The notes under the pieces were generated by a model. It saw only the letters and a list, made by a program, of their open reading frames with translations. It was not told the DNA's origin and did not search any database. From assembly GCF_001557215.1 (NCBI RefSeq), contig NZ_LSJM01000257.1, forward strand, positions 1 to 40,260: a stretch of 40,260 bases of DNA. The letters are read 5' to 3'. Below are positions 8,230 to 15,602 of the stretch, piece after piece. The position numbers were made by a program, and so were the translations under genes. This stretch comes from Sphingomonas sp. CCH9-E2 (GTDB taxonomy: Bacteria; Pseudomonadota; Alphaproteobacteria; Sphingomonadales; Sphingomonadaceae). The first letter of the stretch is position 1, and every line of letters starts with the position of its first letter.

Positions 8230-8646
8230 ATGACCCGCCCCGGCTTTGCCTTTTCCCACCGACTGCGCGTGCGCTATGCCGAGATTGACGGGCAGAAGGT
8301 CGTGTTCAACTCGCGCTACCTTGAATATGCGGATGTCGCGCTGAGCGAATATTGGCGCTGGCTGCGGCTCGCCGAGCTGCCCGAATGGCAGGCGATGGAG
8401 TTTCACGTCGCGCGCGCCACGGTCGATTACAAGGCGCCGTTCCGTTACGACGATGAATTCGATGCCTTTGCCCGCACCGCGCGGATCGGCACGTCGAGCG
8501 TGACCAGCCTGATCGAACTGGTCCATGCCGAAACCGGCGTGCTGCATACCGTGATCGAGCTGGTTCATGTGAATGTCGATCTCGACGCTGGACGGTCGAC
8601 GCCGATCCCGCCGGAAATCCGCAATCGCATGCTGGGAACCGACTGA
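8230..8646 (+). CDS. Acyl-CoA thioesterase, YbgC/4-hydroxybenzoyl-CoA thioesterase family
   Basis: A 138-residue single hot-dog-fold enzyme. The motif RVRYAEIDGQKVVFNSRYLEYAD holds the conserved Asp (EID) and the N-terminal part of the central helix expected of YbgC-like thioesterases, which hydrolyse acyl-CoA or acyl-ACP thioesters; VDYKAPFRYDDEF and VTSLIELV are later hot-dog strands. The ATG at 8230 (MTRPGFAFSHRL) was chosen, because the 40 codons upstream are not family-like. Substrate unknown. The reading of GQKVVFN where most relatives have AMGVVYH suggests a divergent subgroup. Confidence 0.85.
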   Translation: MTRPGFAFSHRLRVRYAEIDGQKVVFNSRYLEYADVALSEYWRWLRLAELPEWQAMEFHVARATVDYKAPFRYDDEFDAFARTARIGTSSVTSLIELVHAETGVLHTVIELVHVNVDLDAGRSTPIPPEIRNRMLGTD

Positions 8647-8717
8647 TTTTGCAGAGTAGGTGCGCGCCCGGAGCTGCGGGAAACGCGCCGTTAACAGGTG
8701 GGGGCTAACCTCTGTCC

Positions 8718-10493
8718 ATGCGCCGCGGTCGCCTGTCCCAATCCAGTTTGCTGGTCGTCGTTGCGGTCGCGCTGACCTATTTCCTGTGCGCCGTCGGCGC
8801 GATCGCGTTCACCCGGCTGAGCGGCCATGTCGCCCTGCTGTGGCTTGCCAGCGCGCTGCTGGTCGGGGCGCTGCTGACCCGGCCGGCAACCGAACGCCCG
8901 CTGCATGTCGCGAGCTGTTTTGCAGCATCGGTCGCGGCGACGCTGGCCGTGTCGCCCTATGCGCCACTGGCACCGATCTTTGCCGTTGCGAACATTGCCG
9001 AGGCACTGATCGCCTGGGCACTGCTGCGCGGATTGAGGGTCGATGCGCGCATGTTTCTGTCGCTCCCCGCGCTCGCCGTGTTCGTGGCTGCGGCAGGGAT
9101 CGTCGCTCCGCTTGCCAGCGGAGTGATCCCGGCGATCACGCTCGCGCTCTATCAAGGGGCGGACCCGTGGCTGGTGTGGCTCAGCTGGGCCATCGGCCAC
9201 GGCCTGGGCGCGTTGATCGGCACGCCGATCGCGCTGCTCGCGCTGGCCGGCTCCACCTATCGCGACCGGTTCAGCGGCCCCGTTGCACGCCGCCGTTTCT
9301 TCGGCATTGCGCTGCTGATCAGCGCGGTGACCGGCCTGTGCTTCGCCCAGTCGCAGCTGCCGCTGCTGTTCGTGCCGATCCTGCCGCTGATCATCGCCAC
9401 CATGGCGTTTCGCGTCGCCGGGGCGACGCTGGGCGTGTTCGTGATCGCACTGATCGGGGCCGGCTTCACCGTCGCAGGCATGGGGCCGCTCGAACTGATC
9501 GACGGGAGCGATGCGTTCCGGCTGCAGTTCTTCCAATTCTATCTCGCCATGCTGTTCCTGATCGCGGTGCCCTTCGCGACGATGATCGCGCAGAACCAGC
9601 GCCTTGCCGCATCGGTCGCACTGAGCGAGGCACGCTATCGGCTCATTTCCGAACATGTATCCGACGTGGTGCTGACGCTCGACCCGAGGGGCGCGGTGGA
9701 GTTCGCATCCCCATCGATGCGGGAGGTGACCGGCCATGTGCCCGAGACGATCATCGGCAAGAGCCCGTCCGAGCTGGTCCATGATGTCGATCGCGAGCGG
9801 GTGCGCGAAGCCTATCGCCACGTGATCGCCGAGCCGGAGCGCGTCCACCGCTTCGAATTTCGCGGCCATACCGCGACCGGCGGCATCCGCTGGTTCGAGA
9901 CCACCGCACGCGCCGTTCGCGACGCCGATCAGGCGGTGGTAAATGTGGTCACGGTCGTGCGCGAGGTCAGCCAGCGCAAGGCGCGCGAAGCCGATCTGCT
10001 GCGCCAGGCCAATACCGATCCGATGACCGGCGTGCTCAACCGCCGCGCGTTCCAGGATCGGATCGATCAGTTCCGCGCCGACACGCCCGACCGGCCGGGA
10101 ACGCTCGCTCTGTTCGATCTCGACCATTTCAAGCGGGTCAATGACAGCCACGGCCATGACGCGGGGGACGCCGCGCTGCTCCATTTTGCCGATGTGCTGC
10201 GCGCCAATCTGCGCGTCGAGGACGTGATCGGGCGACTGGGCGGCGAGGAATTCGCGGTGCTGTTCCCTGGCCTGTCGACCGCCGCCGCGATGGCGGCGTG
10301 CGAGCGGGTGCGCAGCTCGCTGCAGGATGCGCGGATCCATGCCGGGGACGCGATCTTCACGATCACGGTCAGCGCCGGGGTCGCGCCGATCCGCCCGGAC
10401 CTGTCGTCGGACGAAGTCTTCCGCGTCGCCGATGCAGCGCTGTATCGCGCCAAGTCGCGCGGCCGCAACCGCAGCGAGCTCGCCGCCGCCTGA
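8718..10493 (+). CDS. MASE1-PAS-GGDEF diguanylate cyclase
   Basis: A 591-residue membrane sensor making cyclic di-GMP. Residues about 10-290 hold eight or more hydrophobic helices of MASE1 type. A PAS domain with PAC segment covers about 303-425 (RYRLISEHVSDVVLTLDPRG...). The GGDEF domain follows (430-585): NTDPMTGVLNRRAF, FDLDHFKRVNDSHGHDAGD, and the active-site loop GGEEF at 508-512. RVED at 499-502, five residues before GGEEF, is the RxxD inhibitory site, so product feedback is likely. There is no EAL or HD-GYP domain. The PAS signal is unknown. It ends directly against the facing HxlR gene with no gap. Confidence 0.92.
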   Translation: MRRGRLSQSSLLVVVAVALTYFLCAVGAIAFTRLSGHVALLWLASALLVGALLTRPATERPLHVASCFAASVAATLAVSPYAPLAPIFAVANIAEALIAWALLRGLRVDARMFLSLPALAVFVAAAGIVAPLASGVIPAITLALYQGADPWLVWLSWAIGHGLGALIGTPIALLALAGSTYRDRFSGPVARRRFFGIALLISAVTGLCFAQSQLPLLFVPILPLIIATMAFRVAGATLGVFVIALIGAGFTVAGMGPLELIDGSDAFRLQFFQFYLAMLFLIAVPFATMIAQNQRLAASVALSEARYRLISEHVSDVVLTLDPRGAVEFASPSMREVTGHVPETIIGKSPSELVHDVDRERVREAYRHVIAEPERVHRFEFRGHTATGGIRWFETTARAVRDADQAVVNVVTVVREVSQRKAREADLLRQANTDPMTGVLNRRAFQDRIDQFRADTPDRPGTLALFDLDHFKRVNDSHGHDAGDAALLHFADVLRANLRVEDVIGRLGGEEFAVLFPGLSTAAAMAACERVRSSLQDARIHAGDAIFTITVSAGVAPIRPDLSSDEVFRVADAALYRAKSRGRNRSELAAA

Positions 10494-10988
10494 TTATTCG
10501 GCGGCTTCGGCCGGGCTTTCGCCGACCACATCCTCCGGCAACGACCATAGCAGATCGTGCTTGCCGAGCACGCGCCCGTCATGGCTGCGCACCTGAACCG
10601 GCGCGATGCGGCGATGGTCGCGCGCGTCGACCAGCACCGGCGTCGCGGGCATTCCGGTCTCCCACCGCTCGCCCCATTGCCGCAGTGCAACCATGGTCGG
10701 GAGCAGCGCGAACCCCTTTTCGGTCAGGCGATATTCGACCTTCCGCCGATCATCGTCACAGGTCTGTCGCGCGAGGATGCCATGATCGACGAGTCGCGTG
10801 AGCCGATTGGCGAGGATGTTGCGCGCGATGCCGAGTTCCGACTGGAACTCCTCGAAATGATAGAGGCCGTTGAACGCGGCGCGCAGGATCAGGAAGGACC
10901 AGCGCTCTCCCATCGCCTCCAACGCCGCCGGAAGGCTGCAATTGGTGGCGAGCTGTCGCAGCGGTTCTCGCAGTCCAGTGTGACCCAT
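10494..10988 (-). CDS. HxlR-family winged-helix transcriptional regulator
   Basis: A 164-residue DNA-binding protein. The HxlR core spans about 12-110: a Cys near the N-terminus (ATNCSLPAALEAMGERWSF), the LGIARNILANRLTRLVDHGIL recognition helix, and the wing (RRKVEYRLTEKGFAL). HxlR proteins often use a conserved Cys to sense electrophiles or oxidants, and Cys17 here is in that position. A C-terminal extension of about 50 residues (DARDHRRIAPVQVRSHDG...) makes it longer than the shortest family members. The ATG at 10988 was preferred to one at 11051, which lies close to the palindromic operator. It is divergent from the CC_3452 gene, its most likely target. Confidence 0.88.
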   Translation of the reverse strand: MGHTGLREPLRQLATNCSLPAALEAMGERWSFLILRAAFNGLYHFEEFQSELGIARNILANRLTRLVDHGILARQTCDDDRRKVEYRLTEKGFALLPTMVALRQWGERWETGMPATPVLVDARDHRRIAPVQVRSHDGRVLGKHDLLWSLPEDVVGESPAEAAE

Positions 10989-11056
10989 AACCGCCAAATC
11001 TACCCTAATTTCACCGCCGCACAACGCGATAAGTTCCTTGCGGTGCAGCAACAGTT

Positions 11057-11090
11057 TTCAGTTGCAACTGAATACCTATCGGAGTAGGTA
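11057..11090 (+). promoter_or_regulatory. Palindromic operator over the CC_3452 gene promoter
   Basis: A perfect 16-bp palindrome TTCAGTTGCAACTGAA (11057-11072) is followed directly by an inverted repeat TACCTA-N6-TAGGTA (11073-11090). A sigma70-like promoter is embedded in them: TTGCAA (-35, 11062-11067), exactly 17 bases, then TAGGTA (-10, 11085-11090), with the start near 11097, 37 bases before the CC_3452 ATG. Both promoter hexamers lie inside repeats, as expected for repression by the divergent HxlR protein. This assignment is inferred from position and symmetry. Confidence 0.65.
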
Positions 11091-11133
11091 GCGATTCGCA
11101 ACCTTTGTTGCAGTGCACCCCAGGGAGAGTATC

Positions 11134-11436
11134 ATGATCCGCTTCGCCCCGATCGCCGCTGCCGCGCTCTGCCTGAGCGCCGCGACCCCCGCCCTGGCCC
11201 AGTCGGGCCATTACACCGCCGTTCCGGCGGAAGCGCCGAAGAAGGCCAGCTTCATCACCCAGACCACGGTCTGGAAGTGCAAGGACGGCACCTGCGCCGC
11301 GCCCAAGTCGACCATGACCGACAAGGTGATGTGCGAGCGTGTCGTGCAGCGAGTCGGTGCGCTGAGCACCTTCACCGTCGCCGGCACCGCGTTCGACGCA
11401 GAGGCGCTCGCCGCCTGCAACGCACGCGCCAAGTAA
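11134..11436 (+). CDS. CC_3452-family secreted protein
   Basis: A 100-residue exported protein of unknown function belonging to the alphaproteobacterial family named after Caulobacter CC_3452. A signal peptide (residues 1-22, ending PALAQ) precedes a small domain with the family's conserved pattern WKCKDGTC...CERVV...G.L..F.VAGTAFDAEALAACNARAK. Four Cys in the mature part (two in KCKDGTC, then VMCERV and AACNA) probably form two disulfides in the periplasm. The ATG at 11134 follows AGGGAGAG; a GTG at 11113 is rejected. It is divergent from an HxlR regulator, with a palindromic operator between them. Confidence 0.8.
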   Translation: MIRFAPIAAAALCLSAATPALAQSGHYTAVPAEAPKKASFITQTTVWKCKDGTCAAPKSTMTDKVMCERVVQRVGALSTFTVAGTAFDAEALAACNARAK

Positions 11437-11449
11437 GCGCTTGAGCCAG

Positions 11450-11466
11450 GTTCAGCTTCGCTGAAC
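11450..11466. repeat. Small UUC-loop hairpin GTTCAGC-TTC-GCTGAAC
   Basis: A perfect 7-bp stem with a 3-base loop, 13 bases after the CC_3452 stop codon. A related TTCAGC...GCTGAA hairpin occurs at 39062-39076, again in a 3'-flanking position. It lacks a T-tract, so it may protect the mRNA end or be a short interspersed repeat. Confidence 0.5.
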
Positions 11467-11538
11467 GGCGGTGCCCGCCCGCTCCAGCTCGGCTGGATCG
11501 CAAACGCGCCACACAGCCGTCACTTCGACGCAACAGTG

Positions 11539-11571
11539 AAACGGGCATCGGCCAGCGGCGGTGCCCGTTTT
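11539..11571 (+). terminator. Intrinsic terminator downstream of the CC_3452 gene
   Basis: A 9-bp stem AAACGGGCA/TGCCCGTTT (11539-11547 with 11562-11570) with a GC-rich loop ends in TTTT. It lies about 100 bases after the CC_3452 stop and 49 before the start of rel, so rel probably has its own promoter further right or is read through. The rest of the 11437-11619 spacer holds only the hairpin at 11450. Confidence 0.55.
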
Positions 11572-11619
11572 GCGTGAATCCTGTTGCAAAGCAGCAGCAT
11601 CACCCCCCACATTCGCATT

Positions 11620-13707
11620 GTGCTGCGTCAATATGAACTCGTCGATCGGGTCCTGTCCTACGACCCCGAAGCCAATGAGGCGCTGCTGAACCGCGCCTAT
11701 GTGTTTTCGATGCACGCGCATGGCAGTCAGAAGCGCGCGAACGGCGACCCCTATTTCAGCCATCCGATCGAGGTGGCGGGCATCCTGACCGACCTGCATC
11801 TCGACGACGAGACGATCGCCACCGCGATCCTGCACGACACGATCGAGGATACGGTCGCCACGCCCGAAGAGATCCTCGCCAAGTTCGGGCCGAGCGTCGC
11901 GCGACTGGTCGACGGCGTGACCAAGCTGTCCAAGATCGAGGCGCAGACCGAAAGCGAGCGAGCGGCGGAGAATCTGCGCAAATTCCTGCTCGCCATGTCG
12001 GACGACATTCGCGTGCTGCTGGTCAAGCTCGCCGACCGGCTGCACAATATGCGCACGCTGCACCATATCGCGAAGCCCGAGAAGCGGCGGCGGATCGCGC
12101 GCGAGACGATGGACATCTACGCCCCGCTCGCCGAGCGGATCGGCATGTACGAGTTCATGAAGGAGATGCAGACGCTCGCCTTCCAGCAGCTCGAGCCCGA
12201 AGCGCATGAATCGATCACCCGGCGGCTCGCGGCGCTGACCGTCGAGGGCGAGGACCGCATCGCCAAGATCGGATCGGGCCTCAAGTTGCTGCTGTCGCGC
12301 GGCGGGGTCGAGGCGGACATTTCGGGGCGCGAGAAACACCCCTATTCGATCTGGAAGAAAATGTCGGAGCGGCACGTCAGCTTCGAACAACTGTCCGACA
12401 TCATGGCATTCCGCGCGATCGTGGGCACCGAAGAAGAGTGCTACCGCGCGCTCGGCATCATCCATCGCCGCTGGCCGATGGTGCCGGGGCGGTTCAAGGA
12501 TTATATCTCGACGCCCAAGCGCAACGGCTACCGCTCGCTGCACACCAGCATCATCCATGCCGGCGACACCCGCGTCGAAATCCAGATCCGCACGCGCGAG
12601 ATGCACAGCCAGGCCGAGCACGGCCTCGCCGCGCACTGGTCGTACAAGCAGAACGCCGTGCGCCCCGATACGCAGGTCAGCTGGATCCGCGATCTGGTCG
12701 ACATCCTCGAACAGGCCGAAAGCCCCGAGGAGCTGCTCGAACATACCAAGATGGCGATGTATCAGGATCGCATCTTCGCCTTCACGCCCAAGGGCGAACT
12801 GATCCAGCTGCCCAAGGGCGCGACCCCGATCGACTTTGCCTATGCGGTGCACACCGACCTTGGCGATCAGGCGGTGGGCGCGAAGATCAACGGCCGCGTC
12901 GTCCCGCTGCGCACCGAAATCGCGCAGGGCGATCAGGTCGCGATCCTGCGCTCTAAAGCGCAGCGACCGCAGGACAATTGGCTGAACTTCGCGATCACCG
13001 GCAAGGCGCGCGCGGCGATCCGCCGCCACCTGCGCCACAAGGAGCGGCACGAGACGATCGCGCTGGGGCGCAAGCTCTATGACGAGATTGTTGGCCGCCT
13101 GCCCGTCCCGATCGGTGAGGAGGCGCTGGGGGCCGCGCTGACCCGGCTCAAGTTCGAGGATGCCGATGCGCTGATGGAGGCGATCGCGCGGCAAAAGGTC
13201 ACCGACGCGCAGGTGATGGAAGCGCTGATGCCCGGATCGACCGAGGATGAAGCGCTGCTCCAACCGGTGCAGCGCGTCCCGATCTCGATCAAGGGGCTGA
13301 CTCCCGGCGTCGCCTTTAACCTGGCCACCTGCTGCCACCCGGTCCCCGGCGACCGCATCGTCGGGGTGCGTCAGCCAGACGCGCCGATCGAAATCCACCA
13401 GATCAGCTGCGCCACGCTCGATGCGGTCGAGGATCAGGACTGGGTCGATATCGGCTGGGGTGACAAGGCCGAGGGTGGCACCGCGCGCATCGCGGTGACG
13501 CTGAAGAACGAACCCGGTGCACTCGGCGCGGTCGCGACCCTGCTCGGCCAGCACAAGGCGAACATCCTCAACATCCGCTTCGACACGCGCGACACGACCT
13601 TCCACACCAACATGATCGATGTCGAGGTGCGCGACGCCGCGCATCTGATGAAACTGATCGCGGCGCTGCGCGCGGCGGACGCGGTGAGTTCGGCGGAGCG
13701 GGTCTAG
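11620..13707 (+). CDS. rel: Bifunctional (p)ppGpp synthetase/hydrolase Rel (RelA/SpoT)
   Basis: The stringent-response enzyme that makes and degrades (p)ppGpp. The 695 residues hold an HD hydrolase domain (about 20-175; His32 region, His72-Asp73, LADRLHNM 138-144), a synthetase domain (about 235-345; REKHPYSIWKKM, DIMAFRAIV, GYRSLHT, EIQIRT), a TGS domain (383-445), a conserved-Cys region (TCCHPVPGDRI) and a C-terminal ACT domain (about 620-695). RFKD at 291-294 is the RXKD version typical of bifunctional Rel/SpoT enzymes, and the intact HD site agrees. A GTG at 11620 (MLRQYELVDRV) is the likely start; a TTG at 11584 would add 12 non-family residues. No rpoZ lies upstream in the window. Confidence 0.95.
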   Translation: MLRQYELVDRVLSYDPEANEALLNRAYVFSMHAHGSQKRANGDPYFSHPIEVAGILTDLHLDDETIATAILHDTIEDTVATPEEILAKFGPSVARLVDGVTKLSKIEAQTESERAAENLRKFLLAMSDDIRVLLVKLADRLHNMRTLHHIAKPEKRRRIARETMDIYAPLAERIGMYEFMKEMQTLAFQQLEPEAHESITRRLAALTVEGEDRIAKIGSGLKLLLSRGGVEADISGREKHPYSIWKKMSERHVSFEQLSDIMAFRAIVGTEEECYRALGIIHRRWPMVPGRFKDYISTPKRNGYRSLHTSIIHAGDTRVEIQIRTREMHSQAEHGLAAHWSYKQNAVRPDTQVSWIRDLVDILEQAESPEELLEHTKMAMYQDRIFAFTPKGELIQLPKGATPIDFAYAVHTDLGDQAVGAKINGRVVPLRTEIAQGDQVAILRSKAQRPQDNWLNFAITGKARAAIRRHLRHKERHETIALGRKLYDEIVGRLPVPIGEEALGAALTRLKFEDADALMEAIARQKVTDAQVMEALMPGSTEDEALLQPVQRVPISIKGLTPGVAFNLATCCHPVPGDRIVGVRQPDAPIEIHQISCATLDAVEDQDWVDIGWGDKAEGGTARIAVTLKNEPGALGAVATLLGQHKANILNIRFDTRDTTFHTNMIDVEVRDAAHLMKLIAALRAADAVSSAERV

Positions 13708-13823
13708 CCGTTTTCGACAAATTATGGCTGGAATCTGCACGGTCCGGCGGATTTCAGCGATCGGCGAGACGTCCGGCGGCGGCGGGTGCAGGGCGGGGTC
13801 CTCTCATGTTGAAAGAGGATCCC

Positions 13824-14450
13824 ATGTTGTCTGTCCCACTCTGTTGCGTTGCACTTGCCCTTGCCCCCACCCTGCCCGCCGCGCCGCTCCCGGATCAGCC
13901 GGAGGAGGCACCGCGCGCCGAGCCTGCCGCCGATCGGGGCGTCGAGCGCAATCTGAGGGTGCGTGCGCAATATCTGATGCCACAGCGCCACGCGCTGTTC
14001 GGGCAAGAGCGGGATATCGATATCGCGACGCTGAACGTCTATCATGACTGGCAGCTGCCGCTTGGCGTCACGCTGGGTGCAACCGGGGGCGTCCTGGTCG
14101 CGCAGGGCGAGTTGCGCAGCCCAGGCCAACTGCCCCGATCGAGCAACGCATCGGGCGTCACTGCGGGCGGAGTGCTGCGGATTGCGCCGCTGCGGATCGG
14201 GCCGGTCACCCCGTTCGCCGAAGGATCGATCGAGTTTCTCTACGCGTTCGGCAAGGCATTCCCTGCCGGTGGCACCAGCGTGAACGGGTTCCTGCGCTGG
14301 GGCGCGGGCGCCAGCATCGCGGTGTCGCGCCACGTGGCGGTCGAAGCCGGCTGGCAGGGCGCGCACATCTCCAACGGTGGCAAGGAGGGCAGCTACAATC
14401 CCGGCTGGGACGGACGCGGACCGTTTCTTGGCGTCAGCTTCCGCCGTTAG
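13824..14450 (+). CDS. PagL-like lipid A 3-O-deacylase (acyloxyacyl hydrolase family) candidate
   Basis: A 208-residue exported protein: signal peptide 1-20 (cleavage after LPAA), a Pro/Glu/Ala-rich linker, then amphipathic strands suggesting an 8-stranded outer-membrane barrel ending in FLGVSFRR. The diagnostic segment is GAHISNGGKEGSYNPGWDGRGPF: PagL enzymes use a His-x-Ser pair, here His181 and Ser183, in an HxSN context followed by NPG. The acidic partner expected about 12 residues on could be Asp196. If active, it would trim an acyl chain from lipid A. The ATG at 13824 follows GAGGA; an ATG at 13806 is less suited. It overlaps the end of the facing AraC gene by 17 bases. Confidence 0.6.
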   Translation: MLSVPLCCVALALAPTLPAAPLPDQPEEAPRAEPAADRGVERNLRVRAQYLMPQRHALFGQERDIDIATLNVYHDWQLPLGVTLGATGGVLVAQGELRSPGQLPRSSNASGVTAGGVLRIAPLRIGPVTPFAEGSIEFLYAFGKAFPAGGTSVNGFLRWGAGASIAVSRHVAVEAGWQGAHISNGGKEGSYNPGWDGRGPFLGVSFRR

Positions 14451-15465
14451 TGGCGCGGTAGACGGTCGGCGTCACGCCGAACCGTTCCCGGAATGCGCGA
14501 TTGAAGGGGCCGATCGATCCGAAGCCATGGTCCAGCGCCAAGGTCAGGATCGGCGTGCGCGCGCATTCCGGGTTCGCCAGCTGGAGGGCGATGGCGTCGA
14601 GCCGCGCGGCATTGACGAAAGCCGGGAAGTTGCGATGGCCCAGCCCATCGCTGATCGCGCGGCGCAGGCGATAGACCGGGATTCCGGCGAGCGCAGCGAA
14701 GCGTTCGAGCGTCAACGCACAGTCGCGCCAAGGCTCTTCCGCCATTGCCCGATCGATCCGCGCCAGATCGTCGGGGCTGGACGGATCCGTCTCCGGTTGT
14801 GCCGCGCCCCGGTCCGGCGCGAGCGCCGCCTCCACCCGCAGCACGAGCATCGCCACCGCGAGCGCGAAAGCCAGCAGCAGCCCCGATTCGACGCGCAGCA
14901 GCAGTGGTGGCCGCGCCGTCACGGGCAGCATCGGGGGGAGCAGCAGCATCGCGATGGCCAGCGGACCGGCCAGGATCAGCGCGATGCGCAGGCGGCGGCG
15001 CGCTTCGATCAGGTCGTCGCGATAGCCCCGCCAGACCGATTGCAGCGCATCGACGACGAGCACCAGCGCGACCCCGCGCAGGACCAGCCCCGCCAGCGCG
15101 GCAAGCGTCGTCCCGCGATCGATCAGTCCCAGCGCCAGCACCAGGCCGATCCCCTCGAGCGGGAGCAAAGCGGCCCAATGCCAGTGCCGCACCTGCCACC
15201 CGTCGACAAAAATCAACCGCGCCAGCATCCAATAAAGCAAGGGTGCGGCGAGCGTCGGGACGATGAGCAGGACGATCAGATCCGGCCAGAGTTGACGCGC
15301 GACCGGCAGCATCGCGTGCGCCGCGAACGCCAGGCACGCTGCCACGCCGATCTGCCTGGTGACCACCGACAGGGCGACCGTGCGCGCCAGTGCAGCTGCC
15401 TTGGCCAGCGCCATGCCAGCGGCCATGCTCCGCACGACGAGATCGAACACCACCCCGGATTCCAT
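14434..15465 (-). CDS. Membrane-anchored AraC-family transcriptional regulator
   Basis: A 343-residue protein with an unusual layout. Residues 1-212 contain about six or seven hydrophobic helices (for example 40-56, 62-85, 98-114, 120-141, 161-180, 188-210), and an AraC/XylS double helix-turn-helix occupies about 250-337 (LERFAALAGIPVYRLRRAI...LDHGFGSIGPFNRAFRERFGVTP). The DNA-binding part would be on the cytoplasmic side. Such membrane AraC proteins are known in sphingomonads, but signal and targets are not. The ATG at 15465 was chosen; the 50 upstream codons are Arg/Gly-rich noise. It faces the PagL-like gene and is divergent from the GtrB-like glycosyltransferase. Confidence 0.85.
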   Translation of the reverse strand: MESGVVFDLVVRSMAAGMALAKAAALARTVALSVVTRQIGVAACLAFAAHAMLPVARQLWPDLIVLLIVPTLAAPLLYWMLARLIFVDGWQVRHWHWAALLPLEGIGLVLALGLIDRGTTLAALAGLVLRGVALVLVVDALQSVWRGYRDDLIEARRRLRIALILAGPLAIAMLLLPPMLPVTARPPLLLRVESGLLLAFALAVAMLVLRVEAALAPDRGAAQPETDPSSPDDLARIDRAMAEEPWRDCALTLERFAALAGIPVYRLRRAISDGLGHRNFPAFVNAARLDAIALQLANPECARTPILTLALDHGFGSIGPFNRAFRERFGVTPTVYRATNGGS

Positions 15466-15602
15466 CCCGCCACACTGTCCGCAAAGCCCGGTTCGACGCC
15501 AGCCCCTTTGCCCGGGCGAATGACAATTTCTCTCCAACCGCCGCGTTGCGCGCGCTGCAAATCGCACATGACGCGGCCCGCGTGCCGCGCTAAACCCCGC
15601 GC

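Noticed and set aside
8691..10340. A 549-codon frame opposite the diguanylate cyclase
   Set aside because: Shadow; the sense frame has a complete MASE1-PAS-GGDEF architecture.
11452..13740. A 762-codon open frame opposite rel
   Set aside because: Shadow of the Rel gene; composition is His/Arg/Asp-rich and shows no motif.
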